Positions 7,972 to 16,170 of a stretch of DNA of 36,791 nucleotides are shown here, piece after piece. Position 1 is the stretch's first letter; each line of letters begins with the position of its first letter. This stretch comes from Clostridiales bacterium (lineage in GTDB: Bacteria; Bacillota; Clostridia; Lachnospirales; Anaerotignaceae), in the NCBI GenBank assembly GCA_018364635.1, contig JAGZLR010000020.1:1-36791 (forward strand), written 5' to 3'. The notes below the pieces were generated by a model. It was not told where the DNA came from. It did not search any database and saw only the letters and a program-made list of their open reading frames with translations. The position numbers were made by a program, and so were the translations under genes.

Positions 7972-9075
7972 ATGAGTCCAGAACAATATATGAAAAGGGC
8001 ACTGGAGCTTGCAGAGCGAGGAAGAGGCAGAACAAGTCCCAATCCAGTAGTGGGCGCTGTGATTGTAAAAGATGATCATATCATTGGCGAAGGATGGCAT
8101 AAGGAATACGGTGGACTTCATGCAGAAATCAATGCATTTTTGGATGCACAGAAGAAAGGTTTTTCTGTGGAAGGTGCGGAAATGTTTGTCACTTTGGAAC
8201 CTTGCGCTCACTATGGAAAAACACCTCCCTGTGCCAAAAAGATTGTAGAAAAGAAGTTAAAAAAAGTTACAGTAGGCTTAATTGATCCAAATCCACTTGT
8301 TGGTGGTAAGGGGATTTCCATATTAGAAGAAGCAGGTATTCAAGTTGTTACAGGTGTTTTAGAAGAGGAATGTAGAAAAAAGAATGAGATCTTTCTAAAA
8401 TATATCAGCACAAAAACTCCTTTTGTTGTTATGAAAGCAGCAATGACATTAGATGGAAAAATTGCAGCATCAAGTGGCGATTCCAAGTGGATATCATCAG
8501 ATAAATCACGTGGTATAGTTCAATCTATGAGAGACAAGTTGACAGGGATTATGGTTGGGATTAACACTGTTATCATGGACCAACCACAATTGACAACAAG
8601 AATTCCAGGGGGAAGAAATCCAGTACGTATTGTTGTAGACAGCCGGTTAAGAATACCAGAAAACGCCGAAGTCTTAAATTTAAAGGGAGAAGATAAGTGC
8701 ATTGTTCTGACAACAGAAAAAGCAGACAGAGAAAAACTAGATCGTCTACAAAATCGCGGAATTATATGTATTTTATGCAAAAATAAAGAGGGACATGTAG
8801 ATTTGCAGGATGCTATGAAAAAGTTAGGGGAAAAAGATATCGATAGTATCCTTTTGGAAGGAGGAGGAACACTAAATTTCTCAGCAATTGAGGAAGGGAT
8901 TGTAGATCAATTAGTCGTATTTATTGCGCCTAAATTGATTGGCGGAAAAGATGCAAAGACATTTTTGGAGGGAAGAGGATTTTCAAAAATGGCAAGTGCA
9001 GTCCAATTAGACGGAATAGAGATGTCTTTGATCGGACAGGATATAATTATCTGTGGTTACCCAAAAAAGAGGTGA
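7972..9075 (+). CDS. ribD: Bifunctional diaminohydroxyphosphoribosylaminopyrimidine deaminase / 5-amino-6-(5-phosphoribosylamino)uracil reductase (RibD)
   Basis: Carries out deamination and then NADPH-dependent ribose reduction, the second and third steps from GTP to riboflavin. About 367 residues. The N-terminal CDA-type zinc deaminase shows HAEINAF (His50, Glu52) and PCAHYGKTPPC (Cys78, Cys87). The C-terminal reductase domain begins near MKAAMTLDGKIAASSGDSKWISS and contains SILLEGGGTLNFSAIEEG. The start is a choice between ATG 7966 and ATG 7972. GGGGTGGAG at 7956-7964 is the likely ribosome binding site and sits at proper distance only from 7972; a TTG at 7954 is essentially inside it. First gene of the operon, under FMN riboswitch control. 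Confidence 0.95.
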   Translation: MSPEQYMKRALELAERGRGRTSPNPVVGAVIVKDDHIIGEGWHKEYGGLHAEINAFLDAQKKGFSVEGAEMFVTLEPCAHYGKTPPCAKKIVEKKLKKVTVGLIDPNPLVGGKGISILEEAGIQVVTGVLEEECRKKNEIFLKYISTKTPFVVMKAAMTLDGKIAASSGDSKWISSDKSRGIVQSMRDKLTGIMVGINTVIMDQPQLTTRIPGGRNPVRIVVDSRLRIPENAEVLNLKGEDKCIVLTTEKADREKLDRLQNRGIICILCKNKEGHVDLQDAMKKLGEKDIDSILLEGGGTLNFSAIEEGIVDQLVVFIAPKLIGGKDAKTFLEGRGFSKMASAVQLDGIEMSLIGQDIIICGYPKKR

Positions 9076-9080
9076 AAGAA

Positions 9081-9716
9081 TTGTTTACAGGGATCATTGA
9101 AGAAGTGGGAATTATTGAATATATCCGCACTGGACAGATTCAGGTAAGAGCACAAAAGGTGCTGGAGGATGCTCAAATAGGGGATAGTATTGCTACCAAT
9201 GGTGTATGCTTAACAATTACAGCATTTACAGCAAATGGTTTTACTGCTGATGTGATGGCAGAGACGCTGAGAAGAAGTAATTTGGGTAATTTAAAACTAG
9301 GAAGTGCGGTCAATTTAGAACGAGCTATGAGGGCTGACGGACGATTTGGAGGGCATATGGTCAGTGGACATATTGATGGGACTGGCCAGGTGATAGACAA
9401 AAAAGATGAAGGAAATGCTGTTTGGTTCACTATTCAGGCAGAGGAAAGTTTGATGCGATATATTGTGGAGAAAGGATCCATTGCCATTGATGGCATTAGT
9501 CTAACGGTCGCAACGGTAACAGACAGTTCTTTTCAGGTTTCAATTATCCCTCATACACAGGGAGAAACTACGCTTTTGTTTAAAAAAATAGGGGACATGG
9601 TTAATCTGGAAACGGATATGGTTCCTAAATATATAGAGAGACTTCTGTATTTTCAAAAAAAAGAAGAGAAGAAGAGTTCTCTGGATATAGAGTTTTTAGA
9701 GAGATGTGGTTTCTAA
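9081..9716 (+). CDS. ribE: Riboflavin synthase alpha chain, TTG start
   Basis: Dismutates two 6,7-dimethyl-8-ribityllumazine molecules into riboflavin and the pyrimidinedione. 211 residues with the two lumazine-binding beta-barrel repeats of the family: the first begins MFTGIIEEVG and holds GVCLTI, the second begins HMVSGHIDGTGQV and holds GISLTV. I choose TTG 9081 because it gives the family N-terminus MFTGIIEE exactly and has AGAGGTGA at 9068-9075 in front. The in-frame GTG at 9072 is inside that site. The start is 5 bp after the ribD stop. In Bacillus naming this gene is ribE (also called ribC in enterics). Confidence 0.95.
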   Translation: MFTGIIEEVGIIEYIRTGQIQVRAQKVLEDAQIGDSIATNGVCLTITAFTANGFTADVMAETLRRSNLGNLKLGSAVNLERAMRADGRFGGHMVSGHIDGTGQVIDKKDEGNAVWFTIQAEESLMRYIVEKGSIAIDGISLTVATVTDSSFQVSIIPHTQGETTLLFKKIGDMVNLETDMVPKYIERLLYFQKKEEKKSSLDIEFLERCGF

Positions 9717-9739
9717 TGATAGAAGGAGGTAGGAAATAG

Positions 9740-10939
9740 ATGTTTCAGTTTCATACAATTGAGGAAGCACTAGAAGCATTAAAACAAGGAAAAATTATTG
9801 TATGTACAGACGATCCAGAAAGAGAAAATGAAGGAGACTTGATTTGTGCAGCGCAGTTTGCTACACCGGAAAATGTAAATTTTATGGCCACATATGCAAA
9901 AGGATTGATTTGTATGCCTATGAGCGCCGCTTTAGCCAATAAGTTAGAGTTAAGCCAGATGGTAGATCATAATACGGATAATCATTGTACTGCTTTTACA
10001 GAAACAATCGATTATGTAGAAACAACAACGGGGATATCCGCTTATGAGCGTAGTATGACAGCACAAAAGGCTGTGGAGGATAAGGCAAGACCTCATGATT
10101 TTAGGCGTCCAGGCCATATGTTTCCCCTTGTTGCAAAAGAGAAAGGAGTATTAGAGCGAGAAGGACATACAGAGGCAACTGTGGATTTGGTAAAACTTGC
10201 AGGGTTAAAAGAATGTGGGCTCTGTTGTGAGATCATGCGGGAAGATGGCCATATGATGCGTACCCAGGAGTTAATTGAATTTGCAAAGGAACATCAATTG
10301 GTATTTATCACTATTAAGGATTTGAAGGCATATGTAAAAAAACATATGAAAGTTGTGGATCGTGTAGTGAAGGCCAATCTCCCAACAAAATATGGAGAAT
10401 TTGAGATCTATGGCTATGTAAATAAACGCAATGGAGAGCATCATGTAGCATTAAAGATGGGGAATGTGGATGATGGAGCACCAGTCTTAGTGCGGGTGCA
10501 TTCGGAATGCCTGACAGGGGATGCCTTTGGGTCTGAAAAATGTGATTGTGGAGATCAGCTGGCTGCAGCTTTAGAAGCGATTGCACAAGAAGGCCGTGGA
10601 GTTTTAGTTTATCTAAGACAGGAAGGCCGCGGTATAGGTTTGATTAATAAATTAAAGGCTTATTCGTTACAAGATGAGGGAATGGACACTGTAGAGGCCA
10701 ATTTGGCTTTAGGATTTGCACCGGATTTAAGAGATTATTCTGTTGGTGCACAGATTTTAAAAGATTTAGGCGCGACAAAATTAAGGATAATGACAAATAA
10801 TCCTGATAAAATTTCAGGGCTGGAAGATTATGGAATCGATATTGTGGAGCGGATTCCTATTGAGACGCAGTGTAAAGCTTGCAGTGAGCGGTATATGAAA
10901 GTAAAGAAAGAAAAGATGGGACATATTCTTCACATATAA
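9740..10939 (+). CDS. ribBA: Bifunctional 3,4-dihydroxy-2-butanone-4-phosphate synthase / GTP cyclohydrolase II (RibBA)
   Basis: Supplies both branches of riboflavin synthesis: the four-carbon unit from ribulose 5-phosphate and the first pyrimidine intermediate from GTP. 399 residues. The N-terminal RibB half (about 1-200) shows DDPERENEGDLI, the acidic metal/substrate loop, and RRPGHMFPLVA. The C-terminal RibA half (about 205-399) shows the zinc site SECLTGDAFGSEKCDCGDQL and the GTP-binding RQEGRGIGL. ATG 9740 has AAGGAGGT at 9723-9730. All catalytic motifs appear intact in both halves, so both activities are expected. Third gene of the operon. Confidence 0.96.
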   Translation: MFQFHTIEEALEALKQGKIIVCTDDPERENEGDLICAAQFATPENVNFMATYAKGLICMPMSAALANKLELSQMVDHNTDNHCTAFTETIDYVETTTGISAYERSMTAQKAVEDKARPHDFRRPGHMFPLVAKEKGVLEREGHTEATVDLVKLAGLKECGLCCEIMREDGHMMRTQELIEFAKEHQLVFITIKDLKAYVKKHMKVVDRVVKANLPTKYGEFEIYGYVNKRNGEHHVALKMGNVDDGAPVLVRVHSECLTGDAFGSEKCDCGDQLAAALEAIAQEGRGVLVYLRQEGRGIGLINKLKAYSLQDEGMDTVEANLALGFAPDLRDYSVGAQILKDLGATKLRIMTNNPDKISGLEDYGIDIVERIPIETQCKACSERYMKVKKEKMGHILHI

Positions 10940-10963
10940 AATTAATCAAGGGGGTTCATTCAG

Positions 10964-11425
10964 ATGAAAATTTTAGAAGGAAAGTTAGTTGCAAATAGCG
11001 TTCATATTGGAATTGTAGCAGCAAGATTTAACGAGTTTATTGTAAGCAAGTTGGTCAGTGGGGCGGTGGATTCTTTAAAACGTCATAATGTTGCAGAGGA
11101 AAATATTAGTTTGGCTTGGGTTCCTGGAGCATTTGAAATTCCTCTAACTGCGAAGAAAATGGCTCAGAGTGGAAAATATGATGCAGTGATCTGCTTAGGA
11201 GCTGTTATACGTGGTTCTACGTCTCATTATGATTACGTCTGCAATGAAGTATCTAAGGGGGTTGCAGCAGTGGGGATGGAAACGGGAATACCAACAATCT
11301 TCGGTGTGATAACAACGGAAAATATTGAACAGGCCATTGAACGTGCTGGTACAAAGGCTGGTAACAAGGGGGCAGACGCGGCAGTAACGGCAATTGAGAT
11401 GATCAATTTATTTAAGGAAATTTAA
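10964..11425 (+). CDS. ribH: 6,7-dimethyl-8-ribityllumazine synthase (lumazine synthase, RibH)
   Basis: Joins the RibD-pathway pyrimidine and dihydroxybutanone phosphate to form lumazine, the RibE substrate. 153 residues, standard length. Recognisable motifs are ARFNEFIV near the N-terminus, WVPGAFEIP, CLGAVIRGSTSHYDYV with the catalytic His region, and GVITTENIEQAIERAGTKAGNKG. ATG 10964 follows AAGGGGG. Last gene of the rib operon, followed by a bidirectional terminator. Confidence 0.96.
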   Translation: MKILEGKLVANSVHIGIVAARFNEFIVSKLVSGAVDSLKRHNVAEENISLAWVPGAFEIPLTAKKMAQSGKYDAVICLGAVIRGSTSHYDYVCNEVSKGVAAVGMETGIPTIFGVITTENIEQAIERAGTKAGNKGADAAVTAIEMINLFKEI

Positions 11426-11468
11426 TATAGAGAACATTTTTCATACAAAATCAAATAGATTGAAATGG

Positions 11469-11497
11469 AAAAAGCCGGAAAAGATTTCCGGCTTTTT
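11469..11497. terminator. Bidirectional intrinsic terminator between ribH and etfA
   Basis: Perfect 13-bp stem AAAAAGCCGGAAA / TTTCCGGCTTTTT with a 3-nt loop. It can end both the rib operon and the converging etf operon. Confidence 0.93.
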
Positions 11498-11529
11498 GAG
11501 AAGGAAAAGAGTTATAAAGAATAGATGCA

Positions 11530-12504
11530 TCAGTCTTTTAATTTTTTTATTTCCTCCATCATCAAAGGAATAATGTCCATTGCATTTCCAACAATACCTA
11601 CATTGGCAACATCGAAAATAGGTGCATCTTCATCTTTATTGATAGCAACAATAAAGTCTGAGCCTATCATACCAGATACATGCTGGGTGGCACCAGAGAT
11701 ACCACAGGCAATATAGAGCTTAGGTGCTACGATTTTTCCTGATTGTCCCACTTGATGAGCACGGGAAATCCAACCGGATTCTATTGCTGCTCTTGTAGCG
11801 CCAACAACGCCGCCTAAAAGATCTGCAAACTGCTGAACGAGAGCGAAATTTTCTGCAGAGCCCATACCACGTCCACCAGCTACAATCACCTCTGCCTCTT
11901 CCAAATTGATGGACTCAGCAATCTCTTTGACTGACTCAACAATTTTTGTTTTGATATCACTGTCAGAAATAGAAACAGTTTCGGTAATGACTTCTCCTGA
12001 TTTACTGCTGTCAATGTCTGCTTTTTTAAAAGCGCCAGATCGAATGGTACCAATTTGTGGTTTTGTATTCATGATTACATCGGTCAAAACTGTACCACCG
12101 TAGACAGGGCAGGTCCAGGTAATTATGCTGTCCTCTCCCAAAGCAACATTTAAAGCGTCTGCAACACATCCAGTTGAAAATCTTGCTGCTACTCGTGGAG
12201 CAAAGTCTTTTCCATTTTGTGTAGCACCGATGAAAACAGCGTCAGGGTTATATTTTTTCATTAATTCTTCTATTATTTTGGTGTATGCATCTGATGTGAA
12301 TTTTTCCAGAGAAGGATCCTCCACAATAACTGCGCAATCTGCTCCATAATGGATCGCCTCTTGTGCCGCTTCTGCTACTTTGGCGCCAATCAGTACAGCA
12401 GTCGTTTTATCACTTATTTTTTTTGCCGCAGTAAGCATTTCCAGTCCTACATTCACTGGTTTACCTTCTGTAGTCTCAACATATACACATACATTTTGTA
12501 ACAT
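11530..12504 (-). CDS. etfA: Electron transfer flavoprotein alpha subunit (EtfA)
   Basis: Binds FAD and partners with EtfB in shuttling electrons from or to acyl-CoA dehydrogenases and flavin dehydrogenases. 324 residues, with no ferredoxin-like N-terminal extension. The C-terminal FAD domain is clear: VAGGRGMGSAENF, ESGWISRAHQVGQSGKIVAPKLYIACGISGATQH and IFDVANVGIVGNAMDIIP. ATG 12504 follows GGGAGGAGG on this strand. It is the last gene of a four-gene operon with etfB 18 bp upstream. Whether this pair bifurcates electrons (using NAD in EtfB) cannot be decided by eye, but the operon with an FAD dehydrogenase resembles confurcating lactate dehydrogenase/Etf systems of acetogens and butyrate producers. 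Confidence 0.95.
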   Translation of the reverse strand: MLQNVCVYVETTEGKPVNVGLEMLTAAKKISDKTTAVLIGAKVAEAAQEAIHYGADCAVIVEDPSLEKFTSDAYTKIIEELMKKYNPDAVFIGATQNGKDFAPRVAARFSTGCVADALNVALGEDSIITWTCPVYGGTVLTDVIMNTKPQIGTIRSGAFKKADIDSSKSGEVITETVSISDSDIKTKIVESVKEIAESINLEEAEVIVAGGRGMGSAENFALVQQFADLLGGVVGATRAAIESGWISRAHQVGQSGKIVAPKLYIACGISGATQHVSGMIGSDFIVAINKDEDAPIFDVANVGIVGNAMDIIPLMMEEIKKLKD

Positions 12505-12522
12505 AAAAAGTGTCCTCCTCCC

Positions 12523-13326
12523 TTAAAATACTTTGGCTTCGGTCATAAGCTCCATTGCTTTTGCAACAGCTTCTTCCGCAGTCTTTTCTTGAATTTTTAC
12601 ACCTGCTTCTTTTTTTGGAGGAGAAAAGGTACGAACAACCTTTGTTGGAGAGTTTGCAGCACCTACTTTGCTGGTGTCTATAAGAAGTTCCGAGGTGGTC
12701 AATACTGGAATGGGCATTTTTCTCGCTGCCAATTTACTTTTCATTGTTGGATAACGTGGATCATAGTTTGGTCTAGTAATTGTAACAACACATGGGGTAG
12801 AGGCTTCAATGATATGATATCCTTCTTCTGTTTCCTGTTTGATAGATACACCAGCATCTAATGGCTCTACTGCAATTACATTTGTTACAAGAGGCAGGCC
12901 CATCTGTTCTGCAAGCTGTGGACCAACCTGACCTGTAGAGGAATCTGTCGTTTCCTTGCCACAGAAAATAAGATCAAATTTTGAACCGTTCATTTCTTCG
13001 ATTTTTGGTACAATACAGCTTAACAAATAACTAGTTGACAATGTATCAGATCCGTCAAAAGCAGAATCTGTAATTTGATATGCCTTATCAGCTCCGACAG
13101 CAAGACAACTTTTTAAGGAATCTTTTACTTGTTCAGGTCCTACACAAGCTACGGTTACACTGCCGCCGTTTGTTTCTTTAAATCTTGCTGCCATTTCTAG
13201 AGCATAGGTATCAAAAGCATTTACAACAGGCGTAATACCGTCGATGGCTGGTTTTCCTGTTGTTTCGTCCAGATTTACTTCAACAGAATCATCTGGAACT
13301 TGTTTGATGAATACTAATATATCCAT
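12523..13326 (-). CDS. etfB: Electron transfer flavoprotein beta subunit (EtfB)
   Basis: Partner of EtfA; binds AMP in ordinary ETFs or FAD and NAD(H) in bifurcating ones. 267 residues, typical length. It opens MDILVFIKQVPDD, contains NAFDTYALEMAARFKE and the nucleotide-site segment CGKETTDSSTGQVGPQLAEQMG, and later ITRPNYDPRYPTMKSKLAARK. ATG 13326 follows GAGGGAG. It is separated from the upstream acyl-CoA dehydrogenase by 71 bp containing a stable hairpin. The order dehydrogenase, EtfB, EtfA is usual for clostridial Etf operons. Confidence 0.95.
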   Translation of the reverse strand: MDILVFIKQVPDDSVEVNLDETTGKPAIDGITPVVNAFDTYALEMAARFKETNGGSVTVACVGPEQVKDSLKSCLAVGADKAYQITDSAFDGSDTLSTSYLLSCIVPKIEEMNGSKFDLIFCGKETTDSSTGQVGPQLAEQMGLPLVTNVIAVEPLDAGVSIKQETEEGYHIIEASTPCVVTITRPNYDPRYPTMKSKLAARKMPIPVLTTSELLIDTSKVGAANSPTKVVRTFSPPKKEAGVKIQEKTAEEAVAKAMELMTEAKVF

Positions 13327-13360
13327 AGAATTCGTTCACTCCCTCTGATTAAAAACACAG

Positions 13361-13387
13361 GACAGATACAAACAAATTGCATCTGTC
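13361..13387 (-). other. Intercistronic hairpin between acyl-CoA dehydrogenase gene and etfB
   Basis: In the transcript GACAGATGCAA pairs with TTGTATCTGTC (11 bp with one G-U) around a 5-nt loop. Five T residues occur a few bases later but not directly at the stem, so it looks more like a weak attenuator or an RNA-processing/stability element than a full terminator. Confidence 0.5.
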
Positions 13388-13397
13388 TGCCAATTAT

Positions 13398-14534
13398 TTA
13401 TTTGCCAATGACAATATTGGAAATAACTACTCTTTGAATCTCATTTGTTCCTTCAAAAATCTGGAAAATTTTTGCATCTCTCAACAATTTTTCAACTGGG
13501 TACTCTCTGCTATAGCCATAGCCGCCAAACATCTGAATAGCTTCGCTTGCAACTTCCATTGCAATATCACCAGCATAGCATTTTGCAATAGCACTTTCCT
13601 TACTGTAAGGTTTTCCCATATCCATCAAAGTGAGGGCATGAGCAACCATTTGGCGTGCTGTTTCCGTTTTGATTTCCATATCAGCAATTTTAAAACGCAG
13701 CGCTTGATTTTTGATAATTGGCTTACCGAAAGCAATTCTTTCTTTTCCATAGGCAACTGCTTCGTCAATCCCTCTCTGAGCAATTCCAGTTGCAATACAG
13801 CCAATCCATGTACGAGCCTGATCCAATGTTTTCATAGCGATTTTAAAACCGTCACCTTCGTTACCTAAAAGGCAGGAGGCTGGAATACGGCAGTCTTCCA
13901 TGATGACATCGCAAGTGATAGAGGTACGGATGCCCATTTTATCTTCGTGATGACCAAAGCTTAAACCTGGTGTACCGTCTTTTACAAGGAAGGCAGACAT
14001 TCCCTTTACACCTTGGGATTTATCAGTCATAGCAGTAATAACATAGAAGGAAGCAACGCTGCCGTTTGTAATAAAACATTTTCTACCGTTTAAGACGTAT
14101 TCGTCTCCCTCTTTAACAGCAGTAGCCTTTCCAGCACCAGCATCAGAGCCAGCTCCTGGTTCTGTCAGACAAAACGCACCCAAACCACCTTCAAGAATCA
14201 TATCACAGCATTCTTGTTTCTGTTCTTCTGTACCGGCAATCAGAACGGGTTTTAAACCAAGGCCAGAAGCGGAAATAGTTGTGGCAAATCCGGCATCGGC
14301 AATGGCCATTTGTTCAATCAAAGCTGCAACTGATACACGACTAAGGCCCATACCGCCGTATTCTTCAGGAACTTCCAGAGCCTGAAGACCCATCTCAAAG
14401 GCTTTTTCATATATTTCTTTTGGCCATTCGCCGGATTTATCATATTCTTTGCACTGTTCTTTTACTTCTTTTTCGCAAAAATTTTTGACCATATCAAAAA
14501 CGTCTTTATCTTCCTCTGAAAAAATATATGCCAT
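13398..14534 (-). CDS. Acyl-CoA dehydrogenase (short-chain/butyryl-CoA dehydrogenase type)
   Basis: FAD enzyme that oxidises an acyl-CoA, or with ETF reduces the enoyl-CoA. 378 residues when started at ATG 14534, which has GGGAGGAAAT upstream; an in-frame ATG 15 codons earlier lacks this and gives a non-family N-terminus. Seen are the N-terminal helical domain, CLTEPGAGSDAGAGKATA and KCFITNGSVASFYVI (FAD/substrate barrel), LDQARTWIGCIATGIAQ, and MFGGYGYSREYPVEKLLRDAK. The catalytic base is the Glu of FEGTNEIQR near the C-terminus, as in short/medium-chain enzymes. It lies between an FAD 2-hydroxyacid dehydrogenase and etfBA, so electron exchange with the same ETF is likely. The substrate chain (butyryl-CoA, acryloyl-CoA or other) is not resolved by sequence reading. 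Confidence 0.92.
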   Translation of the reverse strand: MAYIFSEEDKDVFDMVKNFCEKEVKEQCKEYDKSGEWPKEIYEKAFEMGLQALEVPEEYGGMGLSRVSVAALIEQMAIADAGFATTISASGLGLKPVLIAGTEEQKQECCDMILEGGLGAFCLTEPGAGSDAGAGKATAVKEGDEYVLNGRKCFITNGSVASFYVITAMTDKSQGVKGMSAFLVKDGTPGLSFGHHEDKMGIRTSITCDVIMEDCRIPASCLLGNEGDGFKIAMKTLDQARTWIGCIATGIAQRGIDEAVAYGKERIAFGKPIIKNQALRFKIADMEIKTETARQMVAHALTLMDMGKPYSKESAIAKCYAGDIAMEVASEAIQMFGGYGYSREYPVEKLLRDAKIFQIFEGTNEIQRVVISNIVIGK

Positions 14535-14563
14535 AATGATTTCCTCCCTCTGAAAATATCGGA

Positions 14564-15985
14564 TTATAATTTGTAGCAAACCTTACCTGGATTTAAAATA
14601 CCATTTGGATCAAAAGTATCTTTGATTCCCTGCATAAGGCGTATACTAGTTTCTCCTAAAGATTCTTTCAGGTAATCAATCTTTCCATGACCAATACCAT
14701 GTTCACCAGAAACCATACCGCCAAGCTCAACAGCTTTTTTATACATTTCAGCCTGCGCGCCGTTATTCTTTGCTTTCCAGTCTTCCTCGTTCAGTTTATC
14801 ACGGGCGATGTCAACATGTACATTACCATCACCAGCATGACCAAATGTCACAATACGAATGTCATATTTTCTTTGCATTTCATCTGCAAATACAATAAAC
14901 TCAGGAATCTTATCGATTGGAACAACTACGTCACATTCGTCTAGTTCTTCTGTGGTGGATTCTAAAGCCTCTAAAAGAGAACTTCTAGCAGCCCAAGCGT
15001 TTCTTTTTAATTCTGGTGTATCTGCAACTAATACATCAATAGCGCCGGCTTCCAACACCACTTCGGAAGCACGTTCTGTTAATTCCTCCAACTGTTCCAT
15101 ATTGTCACCGTCAAATGTCATCAGAAGATATGCCCCTGCTTCCACGCCGTCAATGACACGAGGGAAGACCTCTTTTTTCAGATAAGCTTCTGAATCTCGA
15201 ACAATCTGTTTTTCCATAAATTCAATGGCCTGTGGATTTAATCTGGAACTCATGACCACAGGAACTGTATGTATTGCTGTAGCTAAGTCTTCAAATGGGA
15301 CAATGAGGCTAATCGTCTCTTTTGGTGCTGGAATTAGTTTTAATGTCATTTCTGTGATGAGGCCTAATGTTCCTTCTGAACCAATCATCAAGTGAAGGAG
15401 ACTATAACCAGAACTTGTTTTTGCAACATTTCTGCCGAATTTTACAATTTCTCCTGTTGGGAGAACAACAGTCATAGAACGTACATATTGTCTGGTTACA
15501 CCATATTTTACTGCTCTCATACCGCCAGCATTTGTGGAAACATTACCGCCCAAAGTGGCAAACTTTTCACCTGGATCTGGTGGATAGAGATAACCTCTTT
15601 TTAAGGCATCCTCTGCAAGATCGTTTAATAGGACTCCTGCCTGTACGTCAACTGTCATATTGGCTTCGTCATAACCAAGAATTTTATTCATTTTTGTTGT
15701 AGAAATCATCACGCCGCCAGCAATTGCAACAGCACCACCGACCAATCCTGTACCTGCGCCTCTAGGTACGACAGGAATCAGGTTATCGTTACAGATCTTC
15801 ATAATTGCAGCAACTTCTTCTGTTGAAACAGCATCTACAACAACATCAGGCATAAATTTGCCATAGCCAGGCATTTCATCATGAGAATAGTCGACATTGA
15901 TATCTTCGCCAACGTAAACCCTTCCAGGCACAGCGGATTTTAATTGATCGATAATCTCAGGGGTTATCTGATTAAATTTAGACAT
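14564..15985 (-). CDS. FAD-binding 2-hydroxyacid dehydrogenase (GlcD/LctD-type, probable lactate dehydrogenase)
   Basis: Flavoenzyme of the VAO/PCMH family that oxidises lactate, glycolate or a related 2-hydroxyacid. 473 residues. The N-terminal FAD-binding domain has PRGAGTGLVGGAVAIAGG and PPDPGEKFATLGGNVSTNAGG; the C-terminal FAD-oxidase domain has FGHAGDGNVHVDIARD and GGMVSGEHGIGHGKIDYL with the His residues of the active site region. ATG 15985 follows AAGGAGGAT. It is the first gene of an operon with acyl-CoA dehydrogenase, etfB and etfA. Established knowledge: Acetobacterium and butyrate-forming Clostridia use this kind of dehydrogenase with EtfBA to oxidise lactate with NAD by electron confurcation. 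The lactate assignment here is inference from that context and from the FadR-type operator upstream. Confidence 0.88.
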   Translation of the reverse strand: MSKFNQITPEIIDQLKSAVPGRVYVGEDINVDYSHDEMPGYGKFMPDVVVDAVSTEEVAAIMKICNDNLIPVVPRGAGTGLVGGAVAIAGGVMISTTKMNKILGYDEANMTVDVQAGVLLNDLAEDALKRGYLYPPDPGEKFATLGGNVSTNAGGMRAVKYGVTRQYVRSMTVVLPTGEIVKFGRNVAKTSSGYSLLHLMIGSEGTLGLITEMTLKLIPAPKETISLIVPFEDLATAIHTVPVVMSSRLNPQAIEFMEKQIVRDSEAYLKKEVFPRVIDGVEAGAYLLMTFDGDNMEQLEELTERASEVVLEAGAIDVLVADTPELKRNAWAARSSLLEALESTTEELDECDVVVPIDKIPEFIVFADEMQRKYDIRIVTFGHAGDGNVHVDIARDKLNEEDWKAKNNGAQAEMYKKAVELGGMVSGEHGIGHGKIDYLKESLGETSIRLMQGIKDTFDPNGILNPGKVCYKL

Positions 15986-16027
15986 ATGAAATCCTCCTTA
16001 ACAATAAAAATGTTTTAAAGTGGTATG

Positions 16028-16040
16028 GTGGTCTTACCAC
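16028..16040. promoter_or_regulatory. FadR/LldR-type GntR operator
   Basis: The inverted repeat GTGGT-CTT-ACCAC fits the TGGTnnnACCA pattern bound by FadR-subfamily GntR regulators such as those of lactate operons. It sits about 25-40 bp downstream of the -10 box of the dehydrogenase-etf operon, a repressor roadblock position. No GntR-family gene is in the window. Confidence 0.65.
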
Positions 16041-16066
16041 GATTATTAAACAAAATAATTAACTTA

Positions 16067-16095
16067 ATTATATAATTGGAAAATTTACTTGTCAA
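16067..16095 (-). promoter_or_regulatory. Promoter of the dehydrogenase-acd-etfBA operon
   Basis: On the minus strand TTGACA (16090-16095), a 17-nt spacer and TATAAT (16067-16072) match the consensus perfectly. It lies about 80 bp upstream of the first gene, with the GntR-type operator in between. Confidence 0.88.
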
Positions 16096-16148
16096 TGGCA
16101 ATAACAACAAGATTTTAGAGGGAAAATTATTTATTTTTTTATACAAAA

Positions 16149-16170
16149 AAAAGAGGAATTTCCCTCTTTT
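16149..16170 (-). terminator. Terminator of the M23 peptidase gene
   Basis: AAAAGAGG (16149-16156) and CCTCTTTT (16163-16170) form an 8-bp stem overlapping the stop codon; on the minus strand it is followed by a T-rich run. Confidence 0.75.
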
